Positions 1-9,289 of a DNA stretch of 44,677 nt are shown in pieces (within the stretch, counting starts at the first letter, position 1; every line of letters starts with the position of its first letter). This DNA comes from Candidatus Kuenenia stuttgartensis (GTDB taxonomy: Bacteria > Planctomycetota > Planctomycetia > Planctomycetales > Planctomycetaceae): NCBI GenBank assembly GCA_945904015.1, contig CAMDPK010000048.1, positions 1-44,677 of the forward strand, given 5' to 3'. The notes under the pieces were generated by a model. That model saw nothing but the letters and a program-made list of their open reading frames with translations. It was not told where the DNA came from and did no database searches. Both the position numbers and the translations under genes were made by a program.

Positions 1-2021
1 CAGTAAAATCCGGTTTTCAAATGCTTCTCGAACCAATCGAGGTTCGTCTGCATGATCTTGAGAATCATGCGCGGCTCGGTCGGTCCGTGCGGTTGACGTG
101 GCAAGACGAGCATCTCGGCCGGCGTCCCTTGTTGCTTGACCGCGTTGTAGAACTCGTAGCCCTGCGAGACCGGGACACGCACATCCGCCTCGCCGTGTTG
201 GACCAGCGTCGGAGTGGTGACTCCTTTCGCTTGGAACACTGGAGAACGTGCCGCGTACAGCTTCACATCGTCCCACGGTTGACCGCCGAAGTAGTCCGGC
301 AAGAAGCCGGGAATGTCTGCCGTGCCGGTGAAGCTGACGAGGTTCGTCACGGCTGCTCCGACAGATGCGGCCTTGAAGCGCTTCGTCTGCGTGATCGTCC
401 ACGAGGTCATGTAGCCGCCGTAGCTCCAGCCCATCACGCCCATGCGTTCGGGATCGGCCACGCCCATTTCGATGACTCGATCGACTCCGGCCATGATGTC
501 GCGGAAGTCGCCACCGCCCCAATCTTGATAGTTTGCGTAGCGAAACTCTTTGCCGTATCCCGCCGACCCGCGCGGGTTCGGCTGCAACAGCGCGAAGCCG
601 CGCGAGGCAAACGCGGCGTTCGGATAAACACCAGAGGTACCGGCGAACGATTGCACGAATACGCCCATCGGACCGCCATGCACCTGCAGCAACAGCGGCA
701 CGCGTGTGCCGGCCTGATAACCGACGGGGTAGGTCAGCAGTCCTTCGATCTCTTGACCGTCGGTGCTCTTCCACCGCAACAGCTCGACTTTGCCGAGCGG
801 AAATGTTGGCAGGTGCGAATTCGCATGGCTGACCTGCACTGGAGCGAATGTGCCACTCGGTGAGACGCACGCTTCGGGAGCTTTTTGCGGAGACTCGCGC
901 ACGAACCCGAACGCCGAACCTTTCGCGTTCATTTCAAATGCCCGCAGCAACTCACCGCCGGAGATGAGTTCGCCAATCTTTCCGGTCTCGACGTTGATTT
1001 CCGACAAGCGATTCAACGTGCCGCGAGTTTCCACGAAGTACAGGCTTGTTCCGTCGCTCGACCAGCCGATCAGGGTCGGCTGATGATCCGGAGTCTCCGG
1101 CAACAATTTCACTTTTCGATCCGCGACCGAGATGACTTGCAACGAATAGTCTCCGGCCCAGCGCGGCGGGTCATCGCTGGCGATCAGCGCCACCGATTTT
1201 CCGTCGGGTGAGAACAGCGGAGCGAACTCGGAGCGGCCAGTCGTTGCCAGTGGCGTGATTTTGCCGTAGGCGACATCGACCATTGAAACATCCGAGGACG
1301 TCCAGTCATCGGCCTTCGGCGACTTCCGATGTGCAAACACAATCGACTTCCCGTCTGGCGACCAATCGAAACTGCCGCCACCCGGACGCGCCGCCACGCT
1401 GATCGAGAAGTGACCGGTCGTCAGTACTCGAGACACTCGCTGGCTGTTTTTGTCTTTCTCGACCGACACAAGATGCAGCCGGTCCATTTTGAAGTCGCGA
1501 TCAATCCAGCGGAAATCGTCCTTCGCCTTCGCGGCTTTGTCGTCGGCATCGGTCGGTGGATCGGGCATCACGAACGCAAGCTGCTGGCCGTCGGGACTCC
1601 AGGCGAACAACCCGACTCCCGATTTCACATCAGTCAGTTGTTCCGCCTCGCCCCCCGTGACACGCATTCGAAACAGATTCGATTTGCCCGTTCGCTCCGA
1701 GGTGAACGCGATCCACTGGCCGTCCGGCGACCACACCGGATTCGTCGATGACTTCGCCGCGAACGTCAGTTGAGTCGACTCGCTGCCGTCCGCATTCGCG
1801 ACCCAAATCTGCGACACGAATTCGCTGCGGTCCTCGGTCATGACCGCCTCGGCCACGGAGTACACGACACGTATCGCATCCGGCGACGGCCGAACGTGGG
1901 CGACTCGCCGCACCTTGAGCATCAACTCCGGCGTCCAACCCGCAGCAGGTCTTTCGGCTTGGACAGTTTGTGTTTGATCGAACATGACGGCGACCAGCAG
2001 GACAATGAAGAAGCGACGCAT
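1..2021 (-). CDS. S9-family (prolyl oligopeptidase / acylaminoacyl) serine peptidase, C-terminus cut by window edge
   Basis: About 673 codons are visible, reading from an ATG at 2021 to the window edge, and the protein is probably within a few residues of its end. The N-terminus is a signal peptide (RRFFIVLLVAVMF), so it is exported. The first ~400 residues hold WD40/TolB-like propeller repeats (WSPDG occurs several times). The C-terminal alpha/beta hydrolase has the oxyanion HGG motif, the nucleophile motif GWSYGGY (Ser533), Asp613 in HGEADVRVP and His645 in RQPHGP, so the catalytic triad is complete. The family removes dipeptides or acyl-amino acids from oligopeptides. It is followed on the same strand by no visible gene; upstream lies a Gfo/Idh gene on the same strand, separated by a palindrome. 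The family is secure; the substrate is not predictable. Confidence 0.93.
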   Translation of the reverse strand, partial: MRRFFIVLLVAVMFDQTQTVQAERPAAGWTPELMLKVRRVAHVRPSPDAIRVVYSVAEAVMTEDRSEFVSQIWVANADGSESTQLTFAAKSSTNPVWSPDGQWIAFTSERTGKSNLFRMRVTGGEAEQLTDVKSGVGLFAWSPDGQQLAFVMPDPPTDADDKAAKAKDDFRWIDRDFKMDRLHLVSVEKDKNSQRVSRVLTTGHFSISVAARPGGGSFDWSPDGKSIVFAHRKSPKADDWTSSDVSMVDVAYGKITPLATTGRSEFAPLFSPDGKSVALIASDDPPRWAGDYSLQVISVADRKVKLLPETPDHQPTLIGWSSDGTSLYFVETRGTLNRLSEINVETGKIGELISGGELLRAFEMNAKGSAFGFVRESPQKAPEACVSPSGTFAPVQVSHANSHLPTFPLGKVELLRWKSTDGQEIEGLLTYPVGYQAGTRVPLLLQVHGGPMGVFVQSFAGTSGVYPNAAFASRGFALLQPNPRGSAGYGKEFRYANYQDWGGGDFRDIMAGVDRVIEMGVADPERMGVMGWSYGGYMTSWTITQTKRFKAASVGAAVTNLVSFTGTADIPGFLPDYFGGQPWDDVKLYAARSPVFQAKGVTTPTLVQHGEADVRVPVSQGYEFYNAVKQQGTPAEMLVLPRQPHGPTEPRMILKIMQTNLDWFEKHLKTGFY

Positions 2022-2036
2022 TGTGGATCTCCCAAC

Positions 2037-2065
2037 GTGGCCGACGCAGCTTGCGTCGGGTCCAC
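2037..2065. repeat. short palindrome between co-directional genes
   Basis: The 8-bp arms ccgacgca (2041-2048) and tgcgtcgg (2052-2059) are perfect complements around a 3-nt loop, extended by gtgg/ccac on the flanks. It lies between two minus-strand genes and may form a transcript hairpin. It belongs to the general class of intergenic palindromes seen through this window. Confidence 0.7.
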
Positions 2066-2095
2066 CCGCGATTGAATCAAACCCGACCGTGCTCG

Positions 2096-3127
2096 TCACG
2101 TCACACGCTGCGAGTGCCCAGTCTCGGCCGCGCGGTAGCAGGCGAAGACCGTCTTCAGAACATGCAGGCTGTCAGCACCGGTCAGCGGCGGCGGCGCAAG
2201 TCCCATCGCGGCTCGCACGCACTCTTTGACCAGCGGCGTGTAGCTGGCTTGATCAGCCGGACCTTCGTACTTCTTGATCTGCGGCGGCGCGTCCTTCGTG
2301 CTGTACCAGTGCAACGGCTCGCCCCCGTGCGGATCGAGCTGCACCCAGCCGAGCGAGCCCCAAACTTTGATGTGCGAGTGATAGCCGCGATCGAGGTAAT
2401 AGCCGCTCGTCATCGTCCCAAAGCTGCCGTTGTCGAATCGCAACGCCATCGCCGCCGAGTCCTCCGCCTTGAGCGGCTGCCCACCAACGATGCCGGTGAA
2501 CCCGGCCGCCTCGATGATCTTCGAGCCGGTCATGTACATCGCCAAGTCGAGCCAATGAATGCCCAGCCACATCAAATGCCCGCCGCCGGAGCGCGCTTTG
2601 TCGGCGAACCACGACTGATGATAGGTCGGACTCTTCAGCCGTGTTTGATCGGCGACGATGTGCAGTTCGCAACCGTAGATTTTTCCGATCTGCCCAGTCT
2701 GGATCAGCTTCCTCGCCGCTTGCACGGTGCCGAGCAAGCGATTCGCCAACGCCAAAGTCAGATGCCGATGTTTCATATCCGCCAGCCGCGCGAGCGGTTC
2801 AAAATCCTCGGCTCGCACGCACGACGGCTTCTCCGCCAGCACATGGCAGTTGGCCTCCAGCGCCATCTGAATCACGGGCGGAGATTGCACGGCTTCCATC
2901 GTCACCAACGCCAGCATCGGCTTGTGCTCCGCCAGAGCTTTGCCGTGATCGCGCTCGAAACTCTTCAGCTTGGCTCCCAGAGTTTTCTTCGCCGACGCCT
3001 CGCTCGCTCCGCTGGGATCGGCGACAACGACCGCCTCGACTTCTTCGGTCACTGCCAACCCTGCGAGATACGCTTCAAGATGCGCCCCTGCGGTATTTGT
3101 GAGCACGGCAACGGTGATTCCAGGCAT
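2096..3127 (-). CDS. Gfo/Idh/MocA family oxidoreductase (no signal peptide)
   Basis: A 343-aa protein with an N-terminal Rossmann half (MPGITVAVLTNTAG, then VVVADPSG) and the family hallmark AEKPSC, whose Lys-Pro pair contacts the nicotinamide cofactor. The C-terminal half carries the usual substrate domain, including GGGHLMWLGIHWLDLAMY, in which the His is typical of the catalytic region. Family members oxidise or reduce sugars, inositols and related polyols with NAD(P). There is no export signal, unlike the Tat-exported relative at 4758, so it should act in the cytoplasm. The Rossmann glycine motif is not the classic GxGxxG, so cofactor binding could be altered. It is divergent from the PQQ-propeller gene. 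Confidence 0.9.
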   Translation of the reverse strand: MPGITVAVLTNTAGAHLEAYLAGLAVTEEVEAVVVADPSGASEASAKKTLGAKLKSFERDHGKALAEHKPMLALVTMEAVQSPPVIQMALEANCHVLAEKPSCVRAEDFEPLARLADMKHRHLTLALANRLLGTVQAARKLIQTGQIGKIYGCELHIVADQTRLKSPTYHQSWFADKARSGGGHLMWLGIHWLDLAMYMTGSKIIEAAGFTGIVGGQPLKAEDSAAMALRFDNGSFGTMTSGYYLDRGYHSHIKVWGSLGWVQLDPHGGEPLHWYSTKDAPPQIKKYEGPADQASYTPLVKECVRAAMGLAPPPLTGADSLHVLKTVFACYRAAETGHSQRVT

Positions 3128-3165
3128 GGCTGACTCCCGAAAATGAATACGGCAATGAGTCCTTC

Positions 3166-3275
3166 AACGTAGCCGCCTCGCTCCCGCGAGGCGGAGCTAT
3201 GGTGAAACAACCTCCACAACGATTGATCTCGATCAATGGCTGCTGCTCTGCCTCGCGGGAGCGAGGCAGCTACGT
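3166..3275. repeat. long-loop inverted repeat in a divergent intergenic region
   Basis: Arms at 3166-3192 and 3250-3275 are near-perfect complements (aacgtagc-gcctcgctcccgcgaggc type), and each arm contains its own smaller palindrome, gcctcg...cgaggc. It lies between divergent genes (3127 minus, 3381 plus), so it occupies probable promoter space. Confidence 0.8.
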
Positions 3276-3380
3276 TCGCACGATCGAGACGCGACGACCC
3301 GATCGCTGGTCGATAGAGTACCACTCGCCTGTGCGCCGAGCGAACGAGGTCCATTCTCAAGCGTCCAACATGGAGGAACG

Positions 3381-4670
3381 ATGTCTGTCAAAGTTCGACG
3401 ATTCGTCCAGCGAATGCTGGTCCCGGTGGCCTTCGTGGCGATGGTCATGTCGTTGACGGCTGAGCACGCCGCCGCTCAAGTCGATGCCAAAGGGGAGTGG
3501 CCACAGCTTCTGGGCCCGCAACGCAACGGACTGTCTGCGGAGACAGGCCTGCTGGATCGCTGGCCTACTGATGGACCGAAGGAAATCTGGCGTGTCCCTG
3601 GTGGAGTCGGCATGTCGGGCCTTGCGATCAGTCGCGGCCGAGTCCTGACGCTCGTGCAGCGAGACGAGAAACAATGGCTGATCGCACTCGATGCGAAGTC
3701 CGGTGAGTCTGTCTGGCAGTCGCCGCTAGCTCCCGAATATCGCAACCCGATGGGCAACGGCCCGCGCGCGACGCCGGCAATCACCGGCGATCAGGTCTTC
3801 GTTTTCACCGGCGAAGGCATCTTGTCCGCGCATGACTTTCGCGACGGCAAACAACTCTGGTCGCATCACGTCGTCAAAGAACTTTCCGGCAAGGAAGCCG
3901 AGTACGGCATGGCCTGTTCACCGTTGGTTGTTGGCGAGCAAGTGATCGTCACCGCCGGCGCTCCGAAAGGAACTCTCGTGGCATTCGACACGAAGTCCGG
4001 CAAGCAGCTTTGGACAGCCGGCAGCGATCCGGCCGGCTACTCGTCGCCAGCGTTGTTGAACGTGGGAGGCCGCTCGCAGATCGTGGCGTTCACCGGCAAC
4101 TCGGCTCTCGGAGTTGACCCCGCGAAAGGGACCGTATTGTGGCGATATCCGTTCAAAACGAACTACGACTGCAACATCGCCACGCCGCTGGAAATCAAAG
4201 GGCAGGTCTTCCTCTCGTCCGGTGAGAATCACGGCAGCGTGCTGCTCGCGCTGAAACCACAAGCCGACAAATTCACTCTCAGCGAAGTCTGGGATTCTTT
4301 CGGCCCCAAGAGCGTCCTGCGAAACGAGTGGCAGACCTCAATGCTTTTGGACGGCCACTTGTACGGCATGGACAACGTCGGCGGAGCCGGCCCGGTCACG
4401 CATCTGACCTGCATCGACGCAGCAACGGGCGAACGGAAATGGCAAGAAGCTCGCTTCGGCAAAGGCAACCTGATCGCCGCCGACGGCAAGCTGTTCATCA
4501 CCACGATGAAAGGCAAACTCGTCGTCGCGCGAGCAACGCCGGATCGCTACGACGAACTCGGCCGCGCGACGGTTCTGGAGTCGACTCGCCAAGCCCCCGC
4601 ATTGTCGAACGGCCGATTGTTCCTGCGAGACGACAAAGAGATTGTTTGCCTCGATGTTCGCAAGCCATGA
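3381..4670 (+). CDS. secreted PQQ-type beta-propeller repeat protein
   Basis: A 429-aa protein with a signal peptide (about residues 1-33, ending AEHAAAQ) followed by GEWPQLLGPQRNG, the typical opening of planctomycete outer-membrane-assembly (BamB-like)/PQQ propellers. Propeller blades repeat patterns such as LIALDAKSGESVW, LVAFDTKSGKQLW and LTCIDAATGERKW. No catalytic residues for a quinoprotein dehydrogenase were identified, so a structural or sensing role is as likely as an enzyme. The ATG at 3381 is preceded by gaggaa at good spacing. The next gene (4758) lies 87 bp downstream across a palindrome, which suggests joint transcription. Confidence 0.88.
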   Translation: MSVKVRRFVQRMLVPVAFVAMVMSLTAEHAAAQVDAKGEWPQLLGPQRNGLSAETGLLDRWPTDGPKEIWRVPGGVGMSGLAISRGRVLTLVQRDEKQWLIALDAKSGESVWQSPLAPEYRNPMGNGPRATPAITGDQVFVFTGEGILSAHDFRDGKQLWSHHVVKELSGKEAEYGMACSPLVVGEQVIVTAGAPKGTLVAFDTKSGKQLWTAGSDPAGYSSPALLNVGGRSQIVAFTGNSALGVDPAKGTVLWRYPFKTNYDCNIATPLEIKGQVFLSSGENHGSVLLALKPQADKFTLSEVWDSFGPKSVLRNEWQTSMLLDGHLYGMDNVGGAGPVTHLTCIDAATGERKWQEARFGKGNLIAADGKLFITTMKGKLVVARATPDRYDELGRATVLESTRQAPALSNGRLFLRDDKEIVCLDVRKP

Positions 4671-4671
4671 A

Positions 4672-4739
4672 TGGAGGATGGGCACTCTTGCCCGTCCTGC
4701 TTTTCCCACACAAGGGACGGGCAAGAGTGCCCATCCTCC
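4672..4739. repeat. inverted repeat between co-directional genes
   Basis: Arms at about 4672-4699 and 4715-4739 (ggaggatgggcactcttgcc against its complement) begin two bases after the stop codon of the propeller gene. An open frame runs through the repeat into the next gene, which can mislead start prediction. Confidence 0.85.
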
Positions 4740-4757
4740 GCAAACTGGAGTCCAACC

Positions 4758-6071
4758 ATGACCGTGCAACCTAATCGTCGTGAGTTTCTGGAACTGACCT
4801 CGGCTGGCCTGTTGGCCGCGTCGGCGATCGGCTCCGCGCAAGCCGCTCCCAAAAGCGCGAATGACAAGCTGGTCGTCGGACTGATCGGTTGCGGCGGTCG
4901 AGGCAATCACGACGCGGGCTTGTTTCGCAAGACCGCGAACGTCGAAGTTGCCTACGTCAGCGACGTCGACGACAACCGACGAGCCGCCGCCGCGAAGTCC
5001 TTCGAGATTCCCTCGAACAGAGCCGTTGCCGATCTGCGGCGGATGTTGGATGACAAATCGGTCGACGCGGTCGTCATCGCGACGCCGGATCACTGGCACT
5101 CGATCGCCGCGATCCTGGCGTGCGAGGCGGGCAAGCATGTCTACGTCGAGAAGCCGATCTCGCACAACATTCGCGAAGGGAGGTTGCTGGTCGAGGCGTC
5201 CGCTCGCAACAAGACGCTGGTGCAGCACGGGACGCAAAGCCGCAGCACCTCGATGATGATCGAAGCCGTGAAGCTGCTCCGAGACGGGATCATCGGCAAC
5301 GTCATGGTCGCCAAGTGCTGGAACATCCAGCGACGCGGCACGATCGGGCGCGGGCAGGACACCGCCCCTCCGGCCGGCTTCGATTACGACACCTGGGTCG
5401 GGCCGGCCACGATGATTCCGTATCGCACCAATCGAGTCCACAGCCGTTGGACATGGTGGTATCACTTCGGCACCGGCGACATGGGTAACGACGGCGTGCA
5501 TGACATCGACTACACACGCTGGGGCTTGGGAGTCGACACGCACCCGACGAAGGTCGTGGCGCTCGGCGGTAAGTTTCAGTTCGACGACGACCAGGAGTTT
5601 CCAGATACGCAGCAAGTCACGTTCGAGTATCCCGGCGACGGAAAGCCGGGCAACCGCAAGCTGTTCATCTACGAGCAGCGGCTGTGGTCCTCGAACTACC
5701 CGCACAACACCGACAGCGGGGCCGAGTTCTACGGCACTCAAGGCCAGATGTTTCTCAGCCGCCGAGGCAAGATCGAAGTCTTATCCGACCGCAATCAACC
5801 GGTCCCGGTCGCGGTGAAGCCGGAAGCTCAGAACGACGCCGCTCATGTGCAAAATTTCTGCGACGCGATCCGCCTCGGATCGAAACTCAACGCTGACGCA
5901 CTGACTGGCCACCTCTCGACGTCGTTGTGCCACCTCGGCAACATCGCCACTCGCCTCGGCCGCTCGCTGACGTTCGATCCACTGAAAGAGCAGATCGTTG
6001 GCGATGAAGAAGCGAATGCCCTGACTCGTCGCCCATATCGCGACCACTGGGCCAAGCCCAAGAATTCGTAG
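4758..6071 (+). CDS. Tat-exported Gfo/Idh/MocA family oxidoreductase
   Basis: A 437-aa protein. The open frame extends upstream to 4671, but that part is encoded by the inverted repeat; the ATG at 4758 has ggag upstream and directly begins a twin-arginine signal (NRREFLELTSAGLLAASAI). After cleavage comes a Rossmann fold with GLIGCGGRGNHD, then the EKPISHNIREG motif bearing the conserved Lys-Pro, and a C-terminal domain with MGNDGVHDIDYTRWGLG holding the His-Asp pair. This bacterial subfamily uses a tightly bound NAD(P) and acts on glycosides or sugars outside the cytoplasm. It sits between the propeller protein and the large dehydrogenase, consistent with extracytoplasmic carbohydrate oxidation. 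Confidence 0.92.
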   Translation: MTVQPNRREFLELTSAGLLAASAIGSAQAAPKSANDKLVVGLIGCGGRGNHDAGLFRKTANVEVAYVSDVDDNRRAAAAKSFEIPSNRAVADLRRMLDDKSVDAVVIATPDHWHSIAAILACEAGKHVYVEKPISHNIREGRLLVEASARNKTLVQHGTQSRSTSMMIEAVKLLRDGIIGNVMVAKCWNIQRRGTIGRGQDTAPPAGFDYDTWVGPATMIPYRTNRVHSRWTWWYHFGTGDMGNDGVHDIDYTRWGLGVDTHPTKVVALGGKFQFDDDQEFPDTQQVTFEYPGDGKPGNRKLFIYEQRLWSSNYPHNTDSGAEFYGTQGQMFLSRRGKIEVLSDRNQPVPVAVKPEAQNDAAHVQNFCDAIRLGSKLNADALTGHLSTSLCHLGNIATRLGRSLTFDPLKEQIVGDEEANALTRRPYRDHWAKPKNS

Positions 6072-6087
6072 AGGCAGTTTCAAAACC

Positions 6088-6151
6088 AGCACGACGTGCG
6101 AGCGAGTGGTTGTTTTTCCGATGTTTTGGCCACTCGCTCGCGCTTCGTGCT
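6088..6151. repeat. inverted repeat, 'agcacgacg...cgagcgagtgg' family
   Basis: Arms 6088-6109 and 6130-6151 are 22 bp with two mismatches. Weaker pairing continues outwards (agaggcagtttcaaaac against the complement of gttctgcaaccgcttct). The arm sequence is closely related to those at 12662 and 15112. Confidence 0.85.
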
Positions 6152-6236
6152 AGGTTCTGCAACCGCTTCTAGCACAGCACGCATCATGGGCCGATCTGCT
6201 CTGCGTCAATCTGCGAATTGTGGGAGATGAGGAATC

Positions 6237-9200
6237 GTGATTCGGACATGGTCAGTTTTCATCGGCGTGCTGTTGAGCAGCAGTTTGGTTGCGGGTGACG
6301 AATTCCCCACGCCGTACAACAGCGAGAAGGACAATCCGTCGCCGATCTCGCCTCAGGAGGCGTTGGCGGCAATCAAGTTGCCTCCCGGTTTTCGTGCGAC
6401 GCTGTTCGCGGCCGAACCGGACGTACAGAACCCGATTGCGATGAGCTGGGATGCTCGTGGCCGGTTGTGGGTCGCGGAGAATTACACCTACGCTGAGCGG
6501 ACTCAGCGTTTCGATCTGCGGCTGCGCGATCGCATCGTGATCTTCGACGACACCGACGGCGACGGGCGACATGATTCACGCAAAATCTTCACCGATGGCG
6601 TGCAGATGCTGTCCAGCGTCGCGGTCGGGCATGGCGGAGTGTGGGCGATGTGTCCGCCGCAGTTGCTGTTCATCCCCGACAGGAATCGAGACGACGTGCC
6701 GGACGGTCCAGCGGAAGTCGTGCTGGATGGCTTCAACGTCGCGCCAGAGAACTATCACAATTTTGCGAACGGGCTGAAGTGGGGACCGGATGGCTGGCTG
6801 TATGGCCGCTGCGGTGGATCGTGTCCCGGCGAATTGGGTCTGCCCGACACGCCCGCCGAACAGCGAGTGCCGTTGCGCGGCGGTCTGTGGCGGTTTCATC
6901 CGCAACGAAAAGTCGTCGAGGTGCTGACTCACGGCACGACCAATCCGTGGGGCCACGATTGGGACGAGCACGGCGAAGGTTTTTTTATCAACACCGTCAA
7001 CGGGCACTTGTGGCATCTGATTCCCGGCGCACATTTCATGCGGCCACACACGCTCGACTCGAACCCACACAGCTACGCGCTGATCGACCAGCACGCCGAC
7101 CATTGGCACTTCGACACCGGCAAAGGCTGGGCGGCCTCGCGCGACGGCTCGGCGGATGAACTCGGCGGCGGGCATGCTCACTGCGGAGCAATGATTTACC
7201 TCGGCGACAATTGGCCGGACGAGTACCGCGGCAAGCTCTTCACGTTCAACTTTCACGGCCGGCGGTTGAATGTCGAAAAACTGGAGCGGCACGAGTCCGG
7301 CTACATCGGCAAACACGAGCCGGACTTCGCGCACTTCGGCGACTCATGGTTTCGTGGCATGGATTTGACCTACGGCCCCGACGGCGGTGTGTATGTCCTC
7401 GACTGGAGCGACACCGGCGAATGCCACGAAAACACCGGCGTGCATCGCACCAGCGGCCGCATCTTCAAGATCACATTTGGAAAGCCAGGGCAACCAGCAC
7501 GCGATCTCACGAAGATGACGAATGTCGAACTCGGCGCACTGCATCGACACAACAATGAGTGGTTCGTGCGAGCCGCACGATTGGAGTTGTCCGAGCGGCA
7601 TCGTTCCGGTCAGCCGCTGGCGGACGCCGTACAGTTGCTTCGCGAACAATTTGCGAAAGGAACGGATTCCGTCGTGCGGCTGCGAGCGTTATGGACGCTT
7701 CGATTGATCGGCGGTGCTGATGATGAAACGTTAATGTCGCTGTTGGGGGATCGCAGCGAGCATCTTCGCGTTTGGGCGATTCGATTGCTGACCGATTCTT
7801 GGCCAATCGATACGAGTGTCGGCCAGCGACCGGCTCGCGCTGAAGCTCGGCCGAACGGGCTGAGTGGCGCGATGAACCACATGGCAGACATCGGCGAATC
7901 CGCTCTTGTGCGACTGACGCTGGCATCGACGTTGCGGCGGATGCCGGCCGATCGGCGAGTCGATCTGGCGGCGCGACTGATGGCGAGGTTCGAGGACGCC
8001 GACGATCACAATCTGCCGTTGCTCGTGTGGTACGGCCTGACTCCGCTGGCTGATTCCAATCTGCCGGCACTCGCCCAACTGGCGAAAATGTGCCGCTGGT
8101 CGACGACGCGGCGGTTCATCGCGCGGCGAATCGCTGGTGAGGTCGAGAAGCAACCCAAGGTGTTGAATTCGCTGCTCGAATTCGCGGCGGCTCGTTCTTC
8201 GGAATTTCAGGCAGATGTGTTGGCCGGCATGAGCGAGGCATTCGTCGGTTGGCGAAAAGCTCCGCAGCCGTCGGCATGGGAAGCATTTCACGCGCGAGTC
8301 ACGACCGGCGACGATGTGAAGCTGCGCGACAAGGCCCGCGATCTGAGTGCGCTGTTCGGCGATGGGCGGGCATTTGATGAACTGAAGCAAGTCGCGATCG
8401 ACAAGGATGCGGATCTCGCGGCCCGCAAGGTCGCGCTGCAAACATTGATTGATGCGGATGCTCCCGAAGTCCGGAAACTCTGCGAGGAATTGCTCGGCAC
8501 GCGGTTCTTGAACACGATCGCGGTGCGCGGATTGGCGAGCGAGAATGATCCGAAGTTCGGCGCGAAGCTCGTCAAAGCCTATCGCTCGTTTCACGCGTTG
8601 GAACGACCGCAGGTTCTAGCGGTGCTGGTGACTCGCGTGGCTTGGGCGAACGCGCTGCTCGATGCGGTCGCCGAGGGAAAACTTCCACGCGACGATGTGT
8701 CGGCGTTTCATGCCCGACAGATTCGCAGTCTCAACGATGAAAAATTGAAGCAGCGGCTCAGCCAAGTCTGGGGTGAGCTGCGCGACAGCCCGGCGGACAA
8801 GCGCGAACTCATTGCGAAGCTGAAGGGCGAACTGACGCCGCAGACGCTGAGCCGCGCCGATCCGTCACGCGGCCGAGCCGTGTTTGTCAAAACCTGCGCG
8901 GCCTGTCACACGCTGTACGGCGAAGGCGGCCGGCGCGGGCCGGACCTGACCGGCTCGCAGCGGCAGAACATCGACTACTTGCTGGAAAACATCGTCGATC
9001 CCAGTGCGGTCGTGACCGCCGACTTCCGCGTGTCGATTCTGGAACTGACCGACGGCCGCGTGCTCACCGGAGTCATCACGGCTCGAAGCGAGAAGACCGT
9101 GACGCTCATCACGCAAACCGACACGCTGACCATCGAGCGCGATCGGATCGAGGCTCAAAAAGAATCCAAGCAGTCCCTGATGGCAGATGGTTTGTTGCAG

Positions 9201-9284
9201 CCGCTGTCGGCCGAGCAAGTGCGCGATCTGTTTGCGTATCTGATGACGCGCCACCAAGTGCCGCTGCCTGAACCCATGAAATAG
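6237..9284 (+). CDS. PVC-type membrane-bound dehydrogenase with HEAT repeats and C-terminal heme-binding CxxCH domain
   Basis: A 1015-aa exported protein starting at GTG 6237 (gagg upstream), with signal peptide VFIGVLLSSSLVAG. Residues ~45-410 form the glucose/sorbosone-dehydrogenase-like propeller of the 'putative membrane-bound dehydrogenase' family (AMSWDARGRLWVAENYTY; YGPDGGVYVLDWSDTGECH). Residues ~430-850 are helical HEAT-type repeats. The end is the Pirellula/Verrucomicrobium-type heme domain: Cys887-Ala-Ala-Cys890-His891, then a GPDLTG motif and a DGRVLTGVI segment. It is expected to oxidise a sugar-like substrate and hand electrons to the c-type heme in the periplasm. The ABM gene starts 6 bp downstream. 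Confidence 0.93.
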   Translation: MIRTWSVFIGVLLSSSLVAGDEFPTPYNSEKDNPSPISPQEALAAIKLPPGFRATLFAAEPDVQNPIAMSWDARGRLWVAENYTYAERTQRFDLRLRDRIVIFDDTDGDGRHDSRKIFTDGVQMLSSVAVGHGGVWAMCPPQLLFIPDRNRDDVPDGPAEVVLDGFNVAPENYHNFANGLKWGPDGWLYGRCGGSCPGELGLPDTPAEQRVPLRGGLWRFHPQRKVVEVLTHGTTNPWGHDWDEHGEGFFINTVNGHLWHLIPGAHFMRPHTLDSNPHSYALIDQHADHWHFDTGKGWAASRDGSADELGGGHAHCGAMIYLGDNWPDEYRGKLFTFNFHGRRLNVEKLERHESGYIGKHEPDFAHFGDSWFRGMDLTYGPDGGVYVLDWSDTGECHENTGVHRTSGRIFKITFGKPGQPARDLTKMTNVELGALHRHNNEWFVRAARLELSERHRSGQPLADAVQLLREQFAKGTDSVVRLRALWTLRLIGGADDETLMSLLGDRSEHLRVWAIRLLTDSWPIDTSVGQRPARAEARPNGLSGAMNHMADIGESALVRLTLASTLRRMPADRRVDLAARLMARFEDADDHNLPLLVWYGLTPLADSNLPALAQLAKMCRWSTTRRFIARRIAGEVEKQPKVLNSLLEFAAARSSEFQADVLAGMSEAFVGWRKAPQPSAWEAFHARVTTGDDVKLRDKARDLSALFGDGRAFDELKQVAIDKDADLAARKVALQTLIDADAPEVRKLCEELLGTRFLNTIAVRGLASENDPKFGAKLVKAYRSFHALERPQVLAVLVTRVAWANALLDAVAEGKLPRDDVSAFHARQIRSLNDEKLKQRLSQVWGELRDSPADKRELIAKLKGELTPQTLSRADPSRGRAVFVKTCAACHTLYGEGGRRGPDLTGSQRQNIDYLLENIVDPSAVVTADFRVSILELTDGRVLTGVITARSEKTVTLITQTDTLTIERDRIEAQKESKQSLMADGLLQPLSAEQVRDLFAYLMTRHQVPLPEPMK

Positions 9285-9289
9285 CACCC

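Noticed and set aside
4671-4757. Upstream extension of the Tat-exported oxidoreductase to 4671
   Set aside because: The extra residues are encoded by the inverted repeat and would bury the twin-arginine signal; the ATG at 4758 has a ribosome site.
4338-5741. 467-aa open frame on the minus strand
   Set aside because: It spans two well-supported plus-strand genes and the repeat between them, has no domain or ribosome site, and is expected from high-G+C third positions.
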